Origin: Candidatus Omnitrophota bacterium
GTDB lineage: Bacteria > Omnitrophota > Gorgyraeia > Zapsychrales > Fredricksoniimonadaceae
Reading direction: 5' to 3'
DNA length: 61,791 nucleotides
Assembly (NCBI GenBank): GCA_015232565.1
Contig: JADFZK010000013.1
Coordinates: 1 to 61,791 of the forward strand
Shown: positions 35,069 through 43,228 of the stretch, one piece after another
Position numbering within the stretch: position 1 is the first letter of the stretch
Layout: every line of letters begins with the position of its first letter
The notes under the pieces: generated by a model
The model's input: the letters and a program-made list of their open reading frames with translations, nothing else
Database searches by the model: none
Told to the model about the DNA's origin: nothing
Program-made: the position numbers and the translations under genes

Positions 35069-36460
35069 ATGGACCAGGTGAAATTCTATCTTGACGAAAA
35101 GGATATGCCGAAGAAGTGGTATAACATTGCCGCCGATCTGCCGACGCCCATGCTGCCTCCGCTCACGCCCGATGGCCAGATAGTGAGGCCGGAAATGCTC
35201 GAGGCGGTTTTTCCCAAGAACCTGATCGAGCAGGAAATGTCTACCAAACGCTGGATCGATATACCGGAAGAAGTCCGGCAGATCTTTTACCGCTGGCGGC
35301 CGTCTCCTTTGCGCCGGGCGGTATATTTGGAGAAATTCCTTAATACCCCGGCCAAGATCTTTTACAAGGATGAAAGCGTTTCGCCGGCCGGCAGTCACAA
35401 GACCAACAGTTCTGTTCCCCAGGCCTGGTACAATAAACAGTTCGGCATAAAGCGTTTAACCACCGAGACTGGCGCCGGCCAATGGGGTACGGCGCTTTCT
35501 TTTGCTTGTCACATTATCGGTTTGGAGTGCAAGGTCTTTATGGTGCGGGTGAGTTTCGACCAGAAGCCCATGCGCAAGACCATGATGGGCCTGTGGGGGG
35601 CGGAATGTATCGCCAGCCCCTCGAACGAAACCAGGGCCGGCCGCGACATCCTGGCTGAAATGCCGGATACGCCGGGTAGTCTGGGCATTGCCATCAGTGA
35701 AGCGGTAGAAGCGGCGGTGACCGATAAGACCGGGCGCACCCGTTATGCCCTGGGCAGTGTGCTGAATCATGTCCTGTTGCACCAGACCATCATCGGCCTG
35801 GAAGCGCAAAAACAGCTCAAGAAAGCCGGGATCAAGAAGCCTGACATAGTTATTGGTTGTGCCGGCGGCGGCAGTAATTTCGCGGGCATTGCTTTTCCTT
35901 TTACTTTAGACAAGATCAACGGCGCCAAGATCGAGATAATCCCTGTGGAGTCGGCGGGTTGCCCCAAAATGACCAAGGGGCTGTTTGCTTACGACCATGG
36001 CGATGTGGCGGGGATGACCCCGTTATTGCCTATGCATACATTAGGCAGTCAGTTTATCCCTCCGGCTATACACGCCGGCGGTTTGCGTTATCATGGCATG
36101 GCACCTTTGGTCAGCCAGGCGATAGTGGAAGGCCTGATGACGCCGCGCGCGGTGGACCAATTAAGCAGTTATGAAGCGGCAATTATCTGGGCCCGGACGG
36201 AAGGTTTTGTGATCGCTCCGGAAACTTCGAATGCCGTGGCCTGTGTTATTGATGAAGCAAAGAAAGCCAAAAGAGAGGGGAAGGAGAAGGTCATTCTTTT
36301 TAATTTGAGTGGTCATGGCCTGTTAGACCTGGCCGGATACGACAAGTATTTGAATGGCAAGCTGGAGAATTCCAAAGTCCCGCATGATGAGATAGCGCGT
36401 TCTCTGGCCAAGGTGCAAAAAACTTACGCCGCCGCGTCACGCAAGACCGGCAAGTGGTAA
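35069..36460 (+). CDS. trpB: Tryptophan synthase beta chain, TrpB2 type
   Basis: 463 aa, longer than standard TrpB1 (~400) and with the TrpB2 N-terminus ([13 protein letters not shown] and [13 protein letters not shown]). PLP is held by Lys111 (GSHKTN); the catalytic Glu133 is in [19 protein letters not shown] is the phosphate loop. TrpB2 makes tryptophan from indole and serine, usually without a bound TrpA. No trpA or other trp gene lies here, so it may salvage indole. Start ATG 35069 directly after the PilZ stop; GGGGG at 35056-35060 is the likely RBS. Confidence 0.95.
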   Translation: MDQVKFYLDEKDMPKKWYNIAADLPTPMLPPLTPDGQIVRPEMLEAVFPKNLIEQEMSTKRWIDIPEEVRQIFYRWRPSPLRRAVYLEKFLNTPAKIFYKDESVSPAGSHKTNSSVPQAWYNKQFGIKRLTTETGAGQWGTALSFACHIIGLECKVFMVRVSFDQKPMRKTMMGLWGAECIASPSNETRAGRDILAEMPDTPGSLGIAISEAVEAAVTDKTGRTRYALGSVLNHVLLHQTIIGLEAQKQLKKAGIKKPDIVIGCAGGGSNFAGIAFPFTLDKINGAKIEIIPVESAGCPKMTKGLFAYDHGDVAGMTPLLPMHTLGSQFIPPAIHAGGLRYHGMAPLVSQAIVEGLMTPRAVDQLSSYEAAIIWARTEGFVIAPETSNAVACVIDEAKKAKREGKEKVILFNLSGHGLLDLAGYDKYLNGKLENSKVPHDEIARSLAKVQKTYAAASRKTGKW

Positions 36461-36517
36461 GTTGATCATAATTCTCCTCACCGGATACCCGGACGAGGAT
36501 AATACCAGGAGGGAAAT

Positions 36518-37117
36518 ATGAAAAAATTATTCTTGTTGTGTGTTGCGCTGCTGGTTGCGGTAGCGGCAAGTTCGGCTGTATTCGCGGCTGATCTTTATCA
36601 GGTTGATGCGGCGCATTCATCTATTGGTTTCGCTGTTAAGCACATGATGGTGGCCCGGGTGAACGGGGTTTTTGGTGATTTTCAAGGAGATATCAAATTT
36701 GATCCGGCCGATCTGCCGGGATCGAAGTTTGATTTCGTTATTAAAGTAGCCAGCATAGATACCCGCAATAGTGGTCGGGATGCGCATTTGAAAGGCGCGG
36801 ATTTCTTTAATGCGGAAAAGTTTCCTGATATCGTTTTTAAAACCAAAGCGGTTGCCCGGACTGGTGAGGGCGTTTATGCGGTTACTGGCGATTTAACGAT
36901 GAAGGATGTTACTAAAGAGGTTGTTATCCCGGTTACGGTGGACGGGCCGGTGTTTAATCCCATGGCCAAGGCCGATGGTATTGGCATCGAAGCGGTCTTT
37001 AAAGTAAATCGCCAGGACTACGGGGTTAATTGGAACAAGGATTTGGATAACGGCGGGGTAGTAGTGGGCAATGATGTGGCGGTTAATGTGAATATCGAAG
37101 CCCACAAGAGCCGGTAA
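36518..37117 (+). CDS. YceI-family periplasmic lipocalin-like protein
   Basis: 199 aa. Signal peptide (1-23, VFAA), then the YceI fold: YQVDAAHSSIGFAVKHMMVARVNGVFGDFQGDIKFD, FDFVIKVASIDTRNSGRDAHLKGADFFNAEKFPDIVFK and LTMKDVTKEVVIPV. YceI proteins bind polyisoprenoid lipids in a beta-barrel. CAGGAGGG gives a strong RBS. Follows trpB2 by 57 nt and may be its own transcription unit. Confidence 0.93.
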   Translation: MKKLFLLCVALLVAVAASSAVFAADLYQVDAAHSSIGFAVKHMMVARVNGVFGDFQGDIKFDPADLPGSKFDFVIKVASIDTRNSGRDAHLKGADFFNAEKFPDIVFKTKAVARTGEGVYAVTGDLTMKDVTKEVVIPVTVDGPVFNPMAKADGIGIEAVFKVNRQDYGVNWNKDLDNGGVVVGNDVAVNVNIEAHKSR

Positions 37118-37135
37118 AAAATCGGGTTTCATCTT

Positions 37136-37516
37136 ATGCGTTCGAGAGCGGTGTTTTTATCCTTGTTAATGGCTATGCTGTTCGGCGCCGCTGGTTGCGC
37201 CATGCTGGAGCCGGTAGAAGAAACAGCTCCGCGTTATGCCTCGTCTACCGAGCTCTATAACAAAGCGCTTGAGAATTATCAGAATGGCAAGTATTCCCGG
37301 GCGAAAGACTTGTTCCAGGAGTATATTGCGCAGTATCCCAATAGTACCATCTTCCGTATCGCTTTGTATTATTCGGGGCATTGTTATCAGATGTTAGGCG
37401 AAGAAAAGGAAGCTTTGGTTATTTACAACCGGGTCGTAGCGACCTATGGCGAGGACGATTTTTGGGGTGAACAGGCTTTTAAGAGGATCGGCCAGATCAA
37501 AGGCGACCCTTTGTGA
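37136..37516 (+). CDS. Small TPR lipoprotein (YbgF/CpoB-like)
   Basis: 126 aa. Lipobox at LFGAAGC (Cys21). Two tetratricopeptide repeats: ELYNKALENYQNGKYSRAKDLFQEYIAQYPNS and RIALYYSGHCYQMLGEEKEALVIYNRVVATYG. Probably an outer-membrane lipoprotein acting as a scaffold, in the manner of Tol-Pal system CpoB or BamD, though too short to be either in full. RBS weak. Starts 18 nt after yceI. Confidence 0.85.
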   Translation: MRSRAVFLSLLMAMLFGAAGCAMLEPVEETAPRYASSTELYNKALENYQNGKYSRAKDLFQEYIAQYPNSTIFRIALYYSGHCYQMLGEEKEALVIYNRVVATYGEDDFWGEQAFKRIGQIKGDPL

Positions 37517-37549
37517 ATTTTGGTCAGGTGGAATTCTTAAGGATGCAAT

Positions 37550-38158
37550 ATGGCGGTAGATAATCATTCTGACATCAAACAGGGTCCGGTATCGGATCCG
37601 GCTTTCTGGGTAGAGAAGCACGGCGATTATTTGTATCGTTACGCGCTTATGCGGGTGCGTAACCGCGAAGCGGCCGAGAACCTGGTGCAGGAAACTTTTC
37701 TGGCCGCCTTGACGGCTCGCAAATCGTTTGGCGGACGTTCGAGCGAACGTACCTGGATGGTGGGTATCCTTAAGCACAAGCTCATCGATACTTATCGCAA
37801 GTCTTTCCGGGAGAAGTCGATCTCCGAGATCCAGACCGACGAAGAGCAAACCGTTGACAGTTTTTACGACGCGGTGGGCAATCCCGGTAAATATCCCAAA
37901 GACTGGTTACCGGATCCCGAGAAAATGCTTAATTCCAAGGAGTTCTGGGAGGTGCTCAAAGGTTGTCTGGCCAAACTGCCGGAACGAACGGCCGCGGCTT
38001 TTTCCATGCGCGAGCTGGACGACCTGGATACCGATCAGATATGTAAGGAGCTTGGTATAAACCCGACGAACCTGTGGGTAATTCTCCATAGGGCCCGGTT
38101 ACAGCTCAGGGGGTGCCTGGAAATGAACTGGTTCGAAAAGAAAGCCGAAAATGCTTAA
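37550..38158 (+). CDS. ECF-type RNA polymerase sigma factor
   Basis: 202 aa. Sigma region 2 (YLYRYALMRVRNREAAENLVQETFLAAL, with the -10-binding helix) and region 4 (LPERTAAAFSMRELDDLDTDQICKELGINPTNLWVILHRARLQLRGCL) are clear, with a long linker (~90-125) between. AAGGATGC precedes the ATG. The next gene overlaps by 8 nt and looks like its anti-sigma factor. Target regulon unknown; the following receivers may belong to it. Confidence 0.92.
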   Translation: MAVDNHSDIKQGPVSDPAFWVEKHGDYLYRYALMRVRNREAAENLVQETFLAALTARKSFGGRSSERTWMVGILKHKLIDTYRKSFREKSISEIQTDEEQTVDSFYDAVGNPGKYPKDWLPDPEKMLNSKEFWEVLKGCLAKLPERTAAAFSMRELDDLDTDQICKELGINPTNLWVILHRARLQLRGCLEMNWFEKKAENA

Positions 38159-38459
38159 TTGGGAAAAAACCGAAAAGACCCCGCTGATCACTTCCTGCAA
38201 ACAAGCCGCTCGTTTGGTGTCGGTTTCTATTGAACGCCCGCTTTCCCTGCGTGAAAACATTACCATGCGTATTCATTTGTGGATGTGCCGCACCTGCACG
38301 CTTTATCGCCGGCAGATCAGCCTGCTTCGTAAAGCTTTTGTCCGGCATGAAGAGGTGCTGGCCTTAACCCCGCCCTCGGAGGGCGAAAGCCTGGATGCCC
38401 AGAGCAAAAAGCGGATCCAGGATGCGATCGTTAAAAGCAGTTGCGGGGAAACACAATGA
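38151..38459 (+). CDS. Small zinc-binding anti-sigma factor candidate
   Basis: 102 aa, soluble, no membrane segment. HxxxCxxC motif (His42, Cys46, Cys49) with a further Cys16, as in the zinc-containing ASD of ZAS anti-sigma factors that release sigma on thiol oxidation. Overlaps the sigma gene by 8 nt and the receiver gene by 4 nt. ZAS proteins are usually longer; this could also be a partner adaptor. Confidence 0.78.
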   Translation: MLNWEKTEKTPLITSCKQAARLVSVSIERPLSLRENITMRIHLWMCRTCTLYRRQISLLRKAFVRHEEVLALTPPSEGESLDAQSKKRIQDAIVKSSCGETQ

Positions 38460-38827
38460 GGTTGTTGATCGCCGATGATGAAAAAGAGGTCGAGTTACTG
38501 CTCGCGCCAGCCCTGGCACAGCACGGCTTTGCTGATGTGACTTTTGTGCGTGATCCGGCCGTCTCGGTCCAGAAAATCCAGGAACTCCAGCCGGATGTGG
38601 TTATCCTCGATATTAATTTCAACGTGAAAGATTTTGACGGCTTCGAAGTGTTGCGCCGGGCCAAACTCTTAAGTGTGCAGACCCGCTTCATAATGTCTTC
38701 GACTTACACTGAGTTTAGCGGCAAAGCTATCGCGGCTGGCGCCGACGGCTTCCTGCCCAAACCTACCTCAATGGACAAAATGATCAAAAAGATCAACGAG
38801 ATCGCCGGCAAGGCCGGTCTTGCCTGA
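38456..38827 (+). CDS. Single-domain response-regulator receiver
   Basis: 123 aa CheY-like receiver. Acidic pocket Asp7/Asp8 (IADDE), phospho-acceptor Asp52 (VVILDINF), switch Ser/Thr in IMSSTY, and Lys in LPKPTS. No output domain, so it must work by protein contact. ATG 38456 overlaps the anti-sigma stop (ATGA) and has GGGGAAA upstream; the frame runs back to 38441. Its coupling to a sigma/anti-sigma pair suggests partner-switching control. Confidence 0.9.
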   Translation: MRLLIADDEKEVELLLAPALAQHGFADVTFVRDPAVSVQKIQELQPDVVILDINFNVKDFDGFEVLRRAKLLSVQTRFIMSSTYTEFSGKAIAAGADGFLPKPTSMDKMIKKINEIAGKAGLA

Positions 38828-38930
38828 GAGGGCTTTATTTTTCTTTGCTGACAAAGGATTTTGATTAAGAGCAACTGATGTTATTATTGTGTGAAGCCGG
38901 GCAGGTCCGGGTTAACCGATCGGAGGAAGA

Positions 38931-39308
38931 ATGGCCAATATTTTGATCTGTGATGATGACCCCACGATTCACAAGCTGGTGGGCGAGTTCCTTAAGCGCA
39001 GCGGGCATGAGGTCACCTTTGCCAAAGACGGCCTGGATGCCCTGGTATTACTCAAGAAACAAAAGCCGGACTTGATGGTGCTGGATGTGATGATGCCGGA
39101 GATCAATGGCTATGATGTTTGTCATAATGTTAAGTTCGACGACCGGTTAAAAGACCTGCCGATCGTCCTTTTAACCTCCCGCGATCAGGAGCTCGACGAA
39201 CGCCAGGGGGCGTTAATGGGCATTGCCTACATGAGCAAAAATTGCTCTCCCAAGGAACTGACCGATAAAGTCAACCAGATCCTGGCCGCCAGACAGCTTA
39301 AGAAATAA
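38931..39308 (+). CDS. Single-domain response-regulator receiver
   Basis: 125 aa. Asp-rich pocket CDDDP, phospho-acceptor Asp52 (VLDVMMPEI), Thr82 (LLTSRD) and Lys103 (YMSKN). Intact receiver without output domain. GGAGGAAG precedes the ATG. Lies 103 nt after the previous receiver; only ~30% similar to it by eye, so it is not a recent duplicate. No histidine kinase nearby. Confidence 0.92.
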   Translation: MANILICDDDPTIHKLVGEFLKRSGHEVTFAKDGLDALVLLKKQKPDLMVLDVMMPEINGYDVCHNVKFDDRLKDLPIVLLTSRDQELDERQGALMGIAYMSKNCSPKELTDKVNQILAARQLKK

Positions 39309-39338
39309 TTATTTCAGTGGTTGGTAAGAGGGTTGTCC

Positions 39339-40121
39339 ATGCGCAGGTGTAATGTTTTATCTTTGATCCTGGTTTTGCTTTTGGCCCCGGGTTTGCTCCG
39401 GTCCGGATATGCCGAGGTCCGTCCGCTGGCTGATCCGGCGGCGATCACTCCTTTTAAAAAGTACAATCCCGATATCGACAAATACGCCTTTGCTAAAAGC
39501 TTTATTCTCAGCGTTAGTTACTACAAACGGGTTTTCGACCGGTTAAAGACCGAAGAAACCGCCAAGGCCGCTACCTGGTCCGATCAGCGGCTGATTTTGC
39601 AATATATTGAAGACCGCACGCTGGATAATACCGAATTGCGTATCGCCCGGAATTATCTTACCAAATTCGTCAAGTCGCAAAACGGGTTGGTCCAGAAGGT
39701 GTCGCGCCAGGCTATAGCCGCGTATGAAAAGTCGCTGGCGTTGAGCATTAAGGAGCGCGAGCTTTGGCAGGTGCTGTATCGTTTTAAAGGCACCGGCCAG
39801 CCGGCGGATTTTGATGAACCGCAGTTCATTGGCCAGCATTTGAGTGTGGTGGCCGAGAGAAAAGAAGCCGACAAACAATTGTTGTCCGCCAGCATGCTGG
39901 TGCGGGTTATCCTTTTGAGCGCGGTGCGTTGTGACAGCGAGGAATGTAAGGATCTGGCTCTCACTAAAGACGAGCGCCGCAAACTGACGGGCTATCTGGA
40001 TGATTTTGCCCGTGACAATATGGCCTGGGGTATTAAAGCTGGCCAATCGCCGGTGGAAGGCTGTGTGGCCGCTCTCCGCGAAGTGCTGGAAGACCAGCTT
40101 TACGTTAGTTCGGACCAGTGA
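39339..40121 (+). CDS. Secreted protein of unknown function
   Basis: 260 aa. Signal peptide (residues 1-26, GYAE). The mature part is rich in short helices with many Lys, Asp and Glu residues (RLILQYIEDRTLDNTELRIARNYLTKF, SIKERELWQVLYRF). No known domain. ATG 39339 is favoured over TTG 39321 because AAGAGGG fits it. Its stop overlaps the AddA-like start by 4 nt (GTGA), an unexpected coupling of an exported protein with a DNA-repair nuclease. Confidence 0.75.
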   Translation: MRRCNVLSLILVLLLAPGLLRSGYAEVRPLADPAAITPFKKYNPDIDKYAFAKSFILSVSYYKRVFDRLKTEETAKAATWSDQRLILQYIEDRTLDNTELRIARNYLTKFVKSQNGLVQKVSRQAIAAYEKSLALSIKERELWQVLYRFKGTGQPADFDEPQFIGQHLSVVAERKEADKQLLSASMLVRVILLSAVRCDSEECKDLALTKDERRKLTGYLDDFARDNMAWGIKAGQSPVEGCVAALREVLEDQLYVSSDQ

Positions 40122-43100
40122 GCGGCCGGGGATCTTTCCATTCTCCGGAAGTCTTCGTTTGCGAAGCTTCGGCGGGTTCCGGCAAGACCTACGCGCTGGC
40201 CGAACGTTATGTCCGCCTGATCCTGTATTTATCCAGTAAATCTTCCCGTCCGCCTTTACATTCGATCCTTGCCATAACTTTTACCAATAAAGCCGCTTTC
40301 GAGATGAAAGCCCGGATCATCCGGTTCCTTAAGGAACTGGCGCTGGGTGTAATGAACAGCTCCGAAGAGGCCCGGATGATCGACGGTCTGGGCCTCGATC
40401 GTCAGCAGGTGCGCGTTCTGGCCATGCGGATCATGGCCGGCATCCTGCGGGGATATAATTATTTCCAGGTCCAGACCATTGATCGTTTTATTAATACTTT
40501 GCTGGTCAGTTCGGCTTTCCAGATCGGCCTGACTTCGGCGTTCCGGATCCGGGATGATGCCCGGGAATATTTGGAACTGGCGGTGGACGAACTTATTGAT
40601 GAGGCCAAAAGCAATGGCGCGGTCCGCAAAGCTTTCGACGATCTTTTAACCAGTATTCTGCTGGTGGAGGCCCGTTCGGCCTGGATGCCCAAAGAAGTGG
40701 TCTTCGAAACTGTGCATGGTTTGTTCAAGGAATTCAATACTTATGCCCGGCCCTTTGTGCGCGGCGCAGTTACTCCCGGGGATATTCTGCTGGCCAAAAT
40801 CCAGGTGGTAAATGAGGTGCGGGCTTTTGTGGATAATATGCCCTCAGGTATCCATAAGGGGGTCGATAAGGCCCTGAGGAAATTCGTGGCCAACGACCGC
40901 CGGGCTTTTTTGTTTAAAGACGGTTTGTCGGCGTATTTTGCCAGCGATGCGGAAGATATTCCGCGTTTTGATCTCGCCGGCGCGCATTTGGACCAGTGGC
41001 AGAAGATCCGTACCGGCTTCATTAATGCGGCCGACCTGGAAGTCCGGCATTTGTACGACCCTTATATTGAGGTCTTTGAACGGGTGCGGGAAAAGCTGGC
41101 GCGGGCCTGCCTGAAAGATGATGTGCTGTTTTTAGCGGAGCTTAATTCCAAGGCTCGGCTTATACATGAGCAGGGCATTGTTCCCGAGGAGTTGTATTAC
41201 CGCCTTTCGACCCGTTTTGAACATTACCTTTTCGACGAGTTCCAGGATACCAGCCTTTTGCAATGGGAGAATCTGCGCATTCTGCCGGAAGATGCCATTG
41301 CGCGGGGAGGCTCTTTGTTCTATGTGGGCGACAAGAAACAGGCTATTTTCTCCTTTCGCGGCGGCGATACCACTCTTTTCGATGATATCCGCCGGCAATA
41401 TTCAGCGGACGGTTACAACCTTTATACGCATGCCTTGTCCGAAAGCCGCCGTAGTCATAAAGCGATCGTGGATTTCAATAATGCGGTTTTCAGCCTCGAC
41501 AATCTGCAACGGGTAATGGCTTTGGCTCCGGCGCGTATTTTGGACCAGGCCGAACTGGAAAGAGTTTATGGGCAGGCCGCGCAGATACCTTTAAAGGTTT
41601 CGCCTCCGGGTTGTGTGCGGGTGGAGTTTCTGGAAGGAAAGAATCAGGAGGATGCCCGGGAAGATGCATTGCGGCGAACTGTGGCTTTGCTGGGGGAATT
41701 GCGCCAGCGTTTTCAGCTTAAGGATATCGGTATCCTGGTGCGTAAGAACAGCGATGTGGCCATGATGACTCGGGCTTTGCTGGAAGCCGGTATCCCGGCG
41801 GCGTCCGAGCGTACTTTGAATATCAAGGAACATCCCCATGTGATCGAGGTGGCGGCTTTCCTGGGTTTCCTGGACGCACCGGTAGATAATGAGTCTTTTG
41901 CCGTGGTGGTGCAGGGGGAGATCTTCCGGAATGTTTCCGGCTTGTCTTTGGCGGCCGTACAGGACCTGATAGTGGCCTGGCGGCAAAAGAAGAATGAACC
42001 TTATTTGTATAAAGAGTTCTCAAAGGCTTTTCCGGCGGTCTGGCAGGAACTGTTTGAAGAGTTTTTCCGCAGTGTCGGTTTGTTCCCGGTCTATGAACTG
42101 AGCGTAAGTATTTTCCGTCGTTGGCGGGTGCTGGAGGGGTTCCCGCCGAGCCGGGGATTCCTGATGCACTTTCTGGAACTGGTCCGGGCGAAAGAAAATG
42201 ACTATCCTTCCCTGGGCGGGTTCCTGCGTTATTACACTGCCGGTGAAGGGGAAGCTTTTTATGTGCCGGCCGCTGGTGCCGAGGCGGTCAGAGTGGCTAC
42301 GGTCCATAAAGCCAAAGGTTTGGAGTACAGTGTAGTTATCCTTCCGTTCTTTACCCTGGGGCTGGAACGCGGCGGGGCGGGGGGAGTCCTGGCGCCCAGG
42401 TATGTGCTAAGGAACGTCGAGGCCGGGCTGGCCTTGTATCATTTTAACGAAATGCATACCAAATTCTCCGTTCTGGCCGAGGAAGAGTCGGTGGGAGAGA
42501 AAATGCTGACCTTCTTTAGCGAGCTTAATAATGCCTATGTTGCCCTTACCCGGGCGGTTTGTGAAATGTATGTTTTTGTTCCGCCTAAAAGTGGTAACTC
42601 TCATAATATGGCGCTGGACCTGATACCCAAAACGGCTCTTAGCGTTGGGTTGCCGGCGGTGGAATATCCCCGGAACAGTGCCCGGGAAGACGACCTGGCG
42701 GTTGAGGTTAATCCTCCGGAATGCCGGGACTGGTTGAGCTTCCTGAAGGATGAATTCATCACGGCCGACCAGGCCTCTTTACCAGATCGTCAGCTGGGGA
42801 TCGCCTTGCATGAAGCCTTGGCCAAAGCCGGGAATATTGCGCCGGCCGGTTGGGAGGCGTTCCTGGACTCCGTTTTGCCGGTTCCGGGCCCTTTAACTGC
42901 GCGGATACGTGCGCTGTTGCTGGACTTTCTGCGGGCCCCGGCGGTAGCCGCACTTTTCTCTCCGGGGGATGACCAGGTCTTTACTGAATATGAAGTGGTA
43001 GATCGTTTTGGCCGCACCAAACGCCTGGATCGGCTTATAGTCGGTAAAGACCAGGTAGTGGTGGTGGACTTTAAGACCAGCCGGGCCGCGGAAGAGGCGG

Positions 43101-43228
43101 GTGCGCAGGCCCAGGTGCAGGAGTATATCCGGCTATTGCGCGAGATCTGGCCCGGGCGCCGGATCCGGGGCGTGCTGGCTTACATTATTGACAAGGAAGT
43201 GGTGGATGTCGAAGATCTTCACGGTTGA
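40118..43228 (+). CDS. addA: AddA-like UvrD-family helicase-nuclease subunit
   Basis: 1036 aa. Walker A ASAGSGKT (17-24), helicase motif Ia ITFTNKAAFEMKARI, motif II DEFQDTSLLQ, motif III GDKKQAIFSFRGG, motif V/VI VATVHKAKGLEY and NNAYVALTRAV. A PD-(D/E)XK nuclease at the C-terminus with VVVDFKTSRA. It processes double-strand breaks for RecA loading together with the next gene. GTG start at 40118 is coupled to the preceding stop. Shorter than E. coli RecB, matching AddA/RexA-type enzymes. An unlinked helicase is less likely given the partner. Confidence 0.9.
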   Translation: MSGRGSFHSPEVFVCEASAGSGKTYALAERYVRLILYLSSKSSRPPLHSILAITFTNKAAFEMKARIIRFLKELALGVMNSSEEARMIDGLGLDRQQVRVLAMRIMAGILRGYNYFQVQTIDRFINTLLVSSAFQIGLTSAFRIRDDAREYLELAVDELIDEAKSNGAVRKAFDDLLTSILLVEARSAWMPKEVVFETVHGLFKEFNTYARPFVRGAVTPGDILLAKIQVVNEVRAFVDNMPSGIHKGVDKALRKFVANDRRAFLFKDGLSAYFASDAEDIPRFDLAGAHLDQWQKIRTGFINAADLEVRHLYDPYIEVFERVREKLARACLKDDVLFLAELNSKARLIHEQGIVPEELYYRLSTRFEHYLFDEFQDTSLLQWENLRILPEDAIARGGSLFYVGDKKQAIFSFRGGDTTLFDDIRRQYSADGYNLYTHALSESRRSHKAIVDFNNAVFSLDNLQRVMALAPARILDQAELERVYGQAAQIPLKVSPPGCVRVEFLEGKNQEDAREDALRRTVALLGELRQRFQLKDIGILVRKNSDVAMMTRALLEAGIPAASERTLNIKEHPHVIEVAAFLGFLDAPVDNESFAVVVQGEIFRNVSGLSLAAVQDLIVAWRQKKNEPYLYKEFSKAFPAVWQELFEEFFRSVGLFPVYELSVSIFRRWRVLEGFPPSRGFLMHFLELVRAKENDYPSLGGFLRYYTAGEGEAFYVPAAGAEAVRVATVHKAKGLEYSVVILPFFTLGLERGGAGGVLAPRYVLRNVEAGLALYHFNEMHTKFSVLAEEESVGEKMLTFFSELNNAYVALTRAVCEMYVFVPPKSGNSHNMALDLIPKTALSVGLPAVEYPRNSAREDDLAVEVNPPECRDWLSFLKDEFITADQASLPDRQLGIALHEALAKAGNIAPAGWEAFLDSVLPVPGPLTARIRALLLDFLRAPAVAALFSPGDDQVFTEYEVVDRFGRTKRLDRLIVGKDQVVVVDFKTSRAAEEAGAQAQVQEYIRLLREIWPGRRIRGVLAYIIDKEVVDVEDLHG

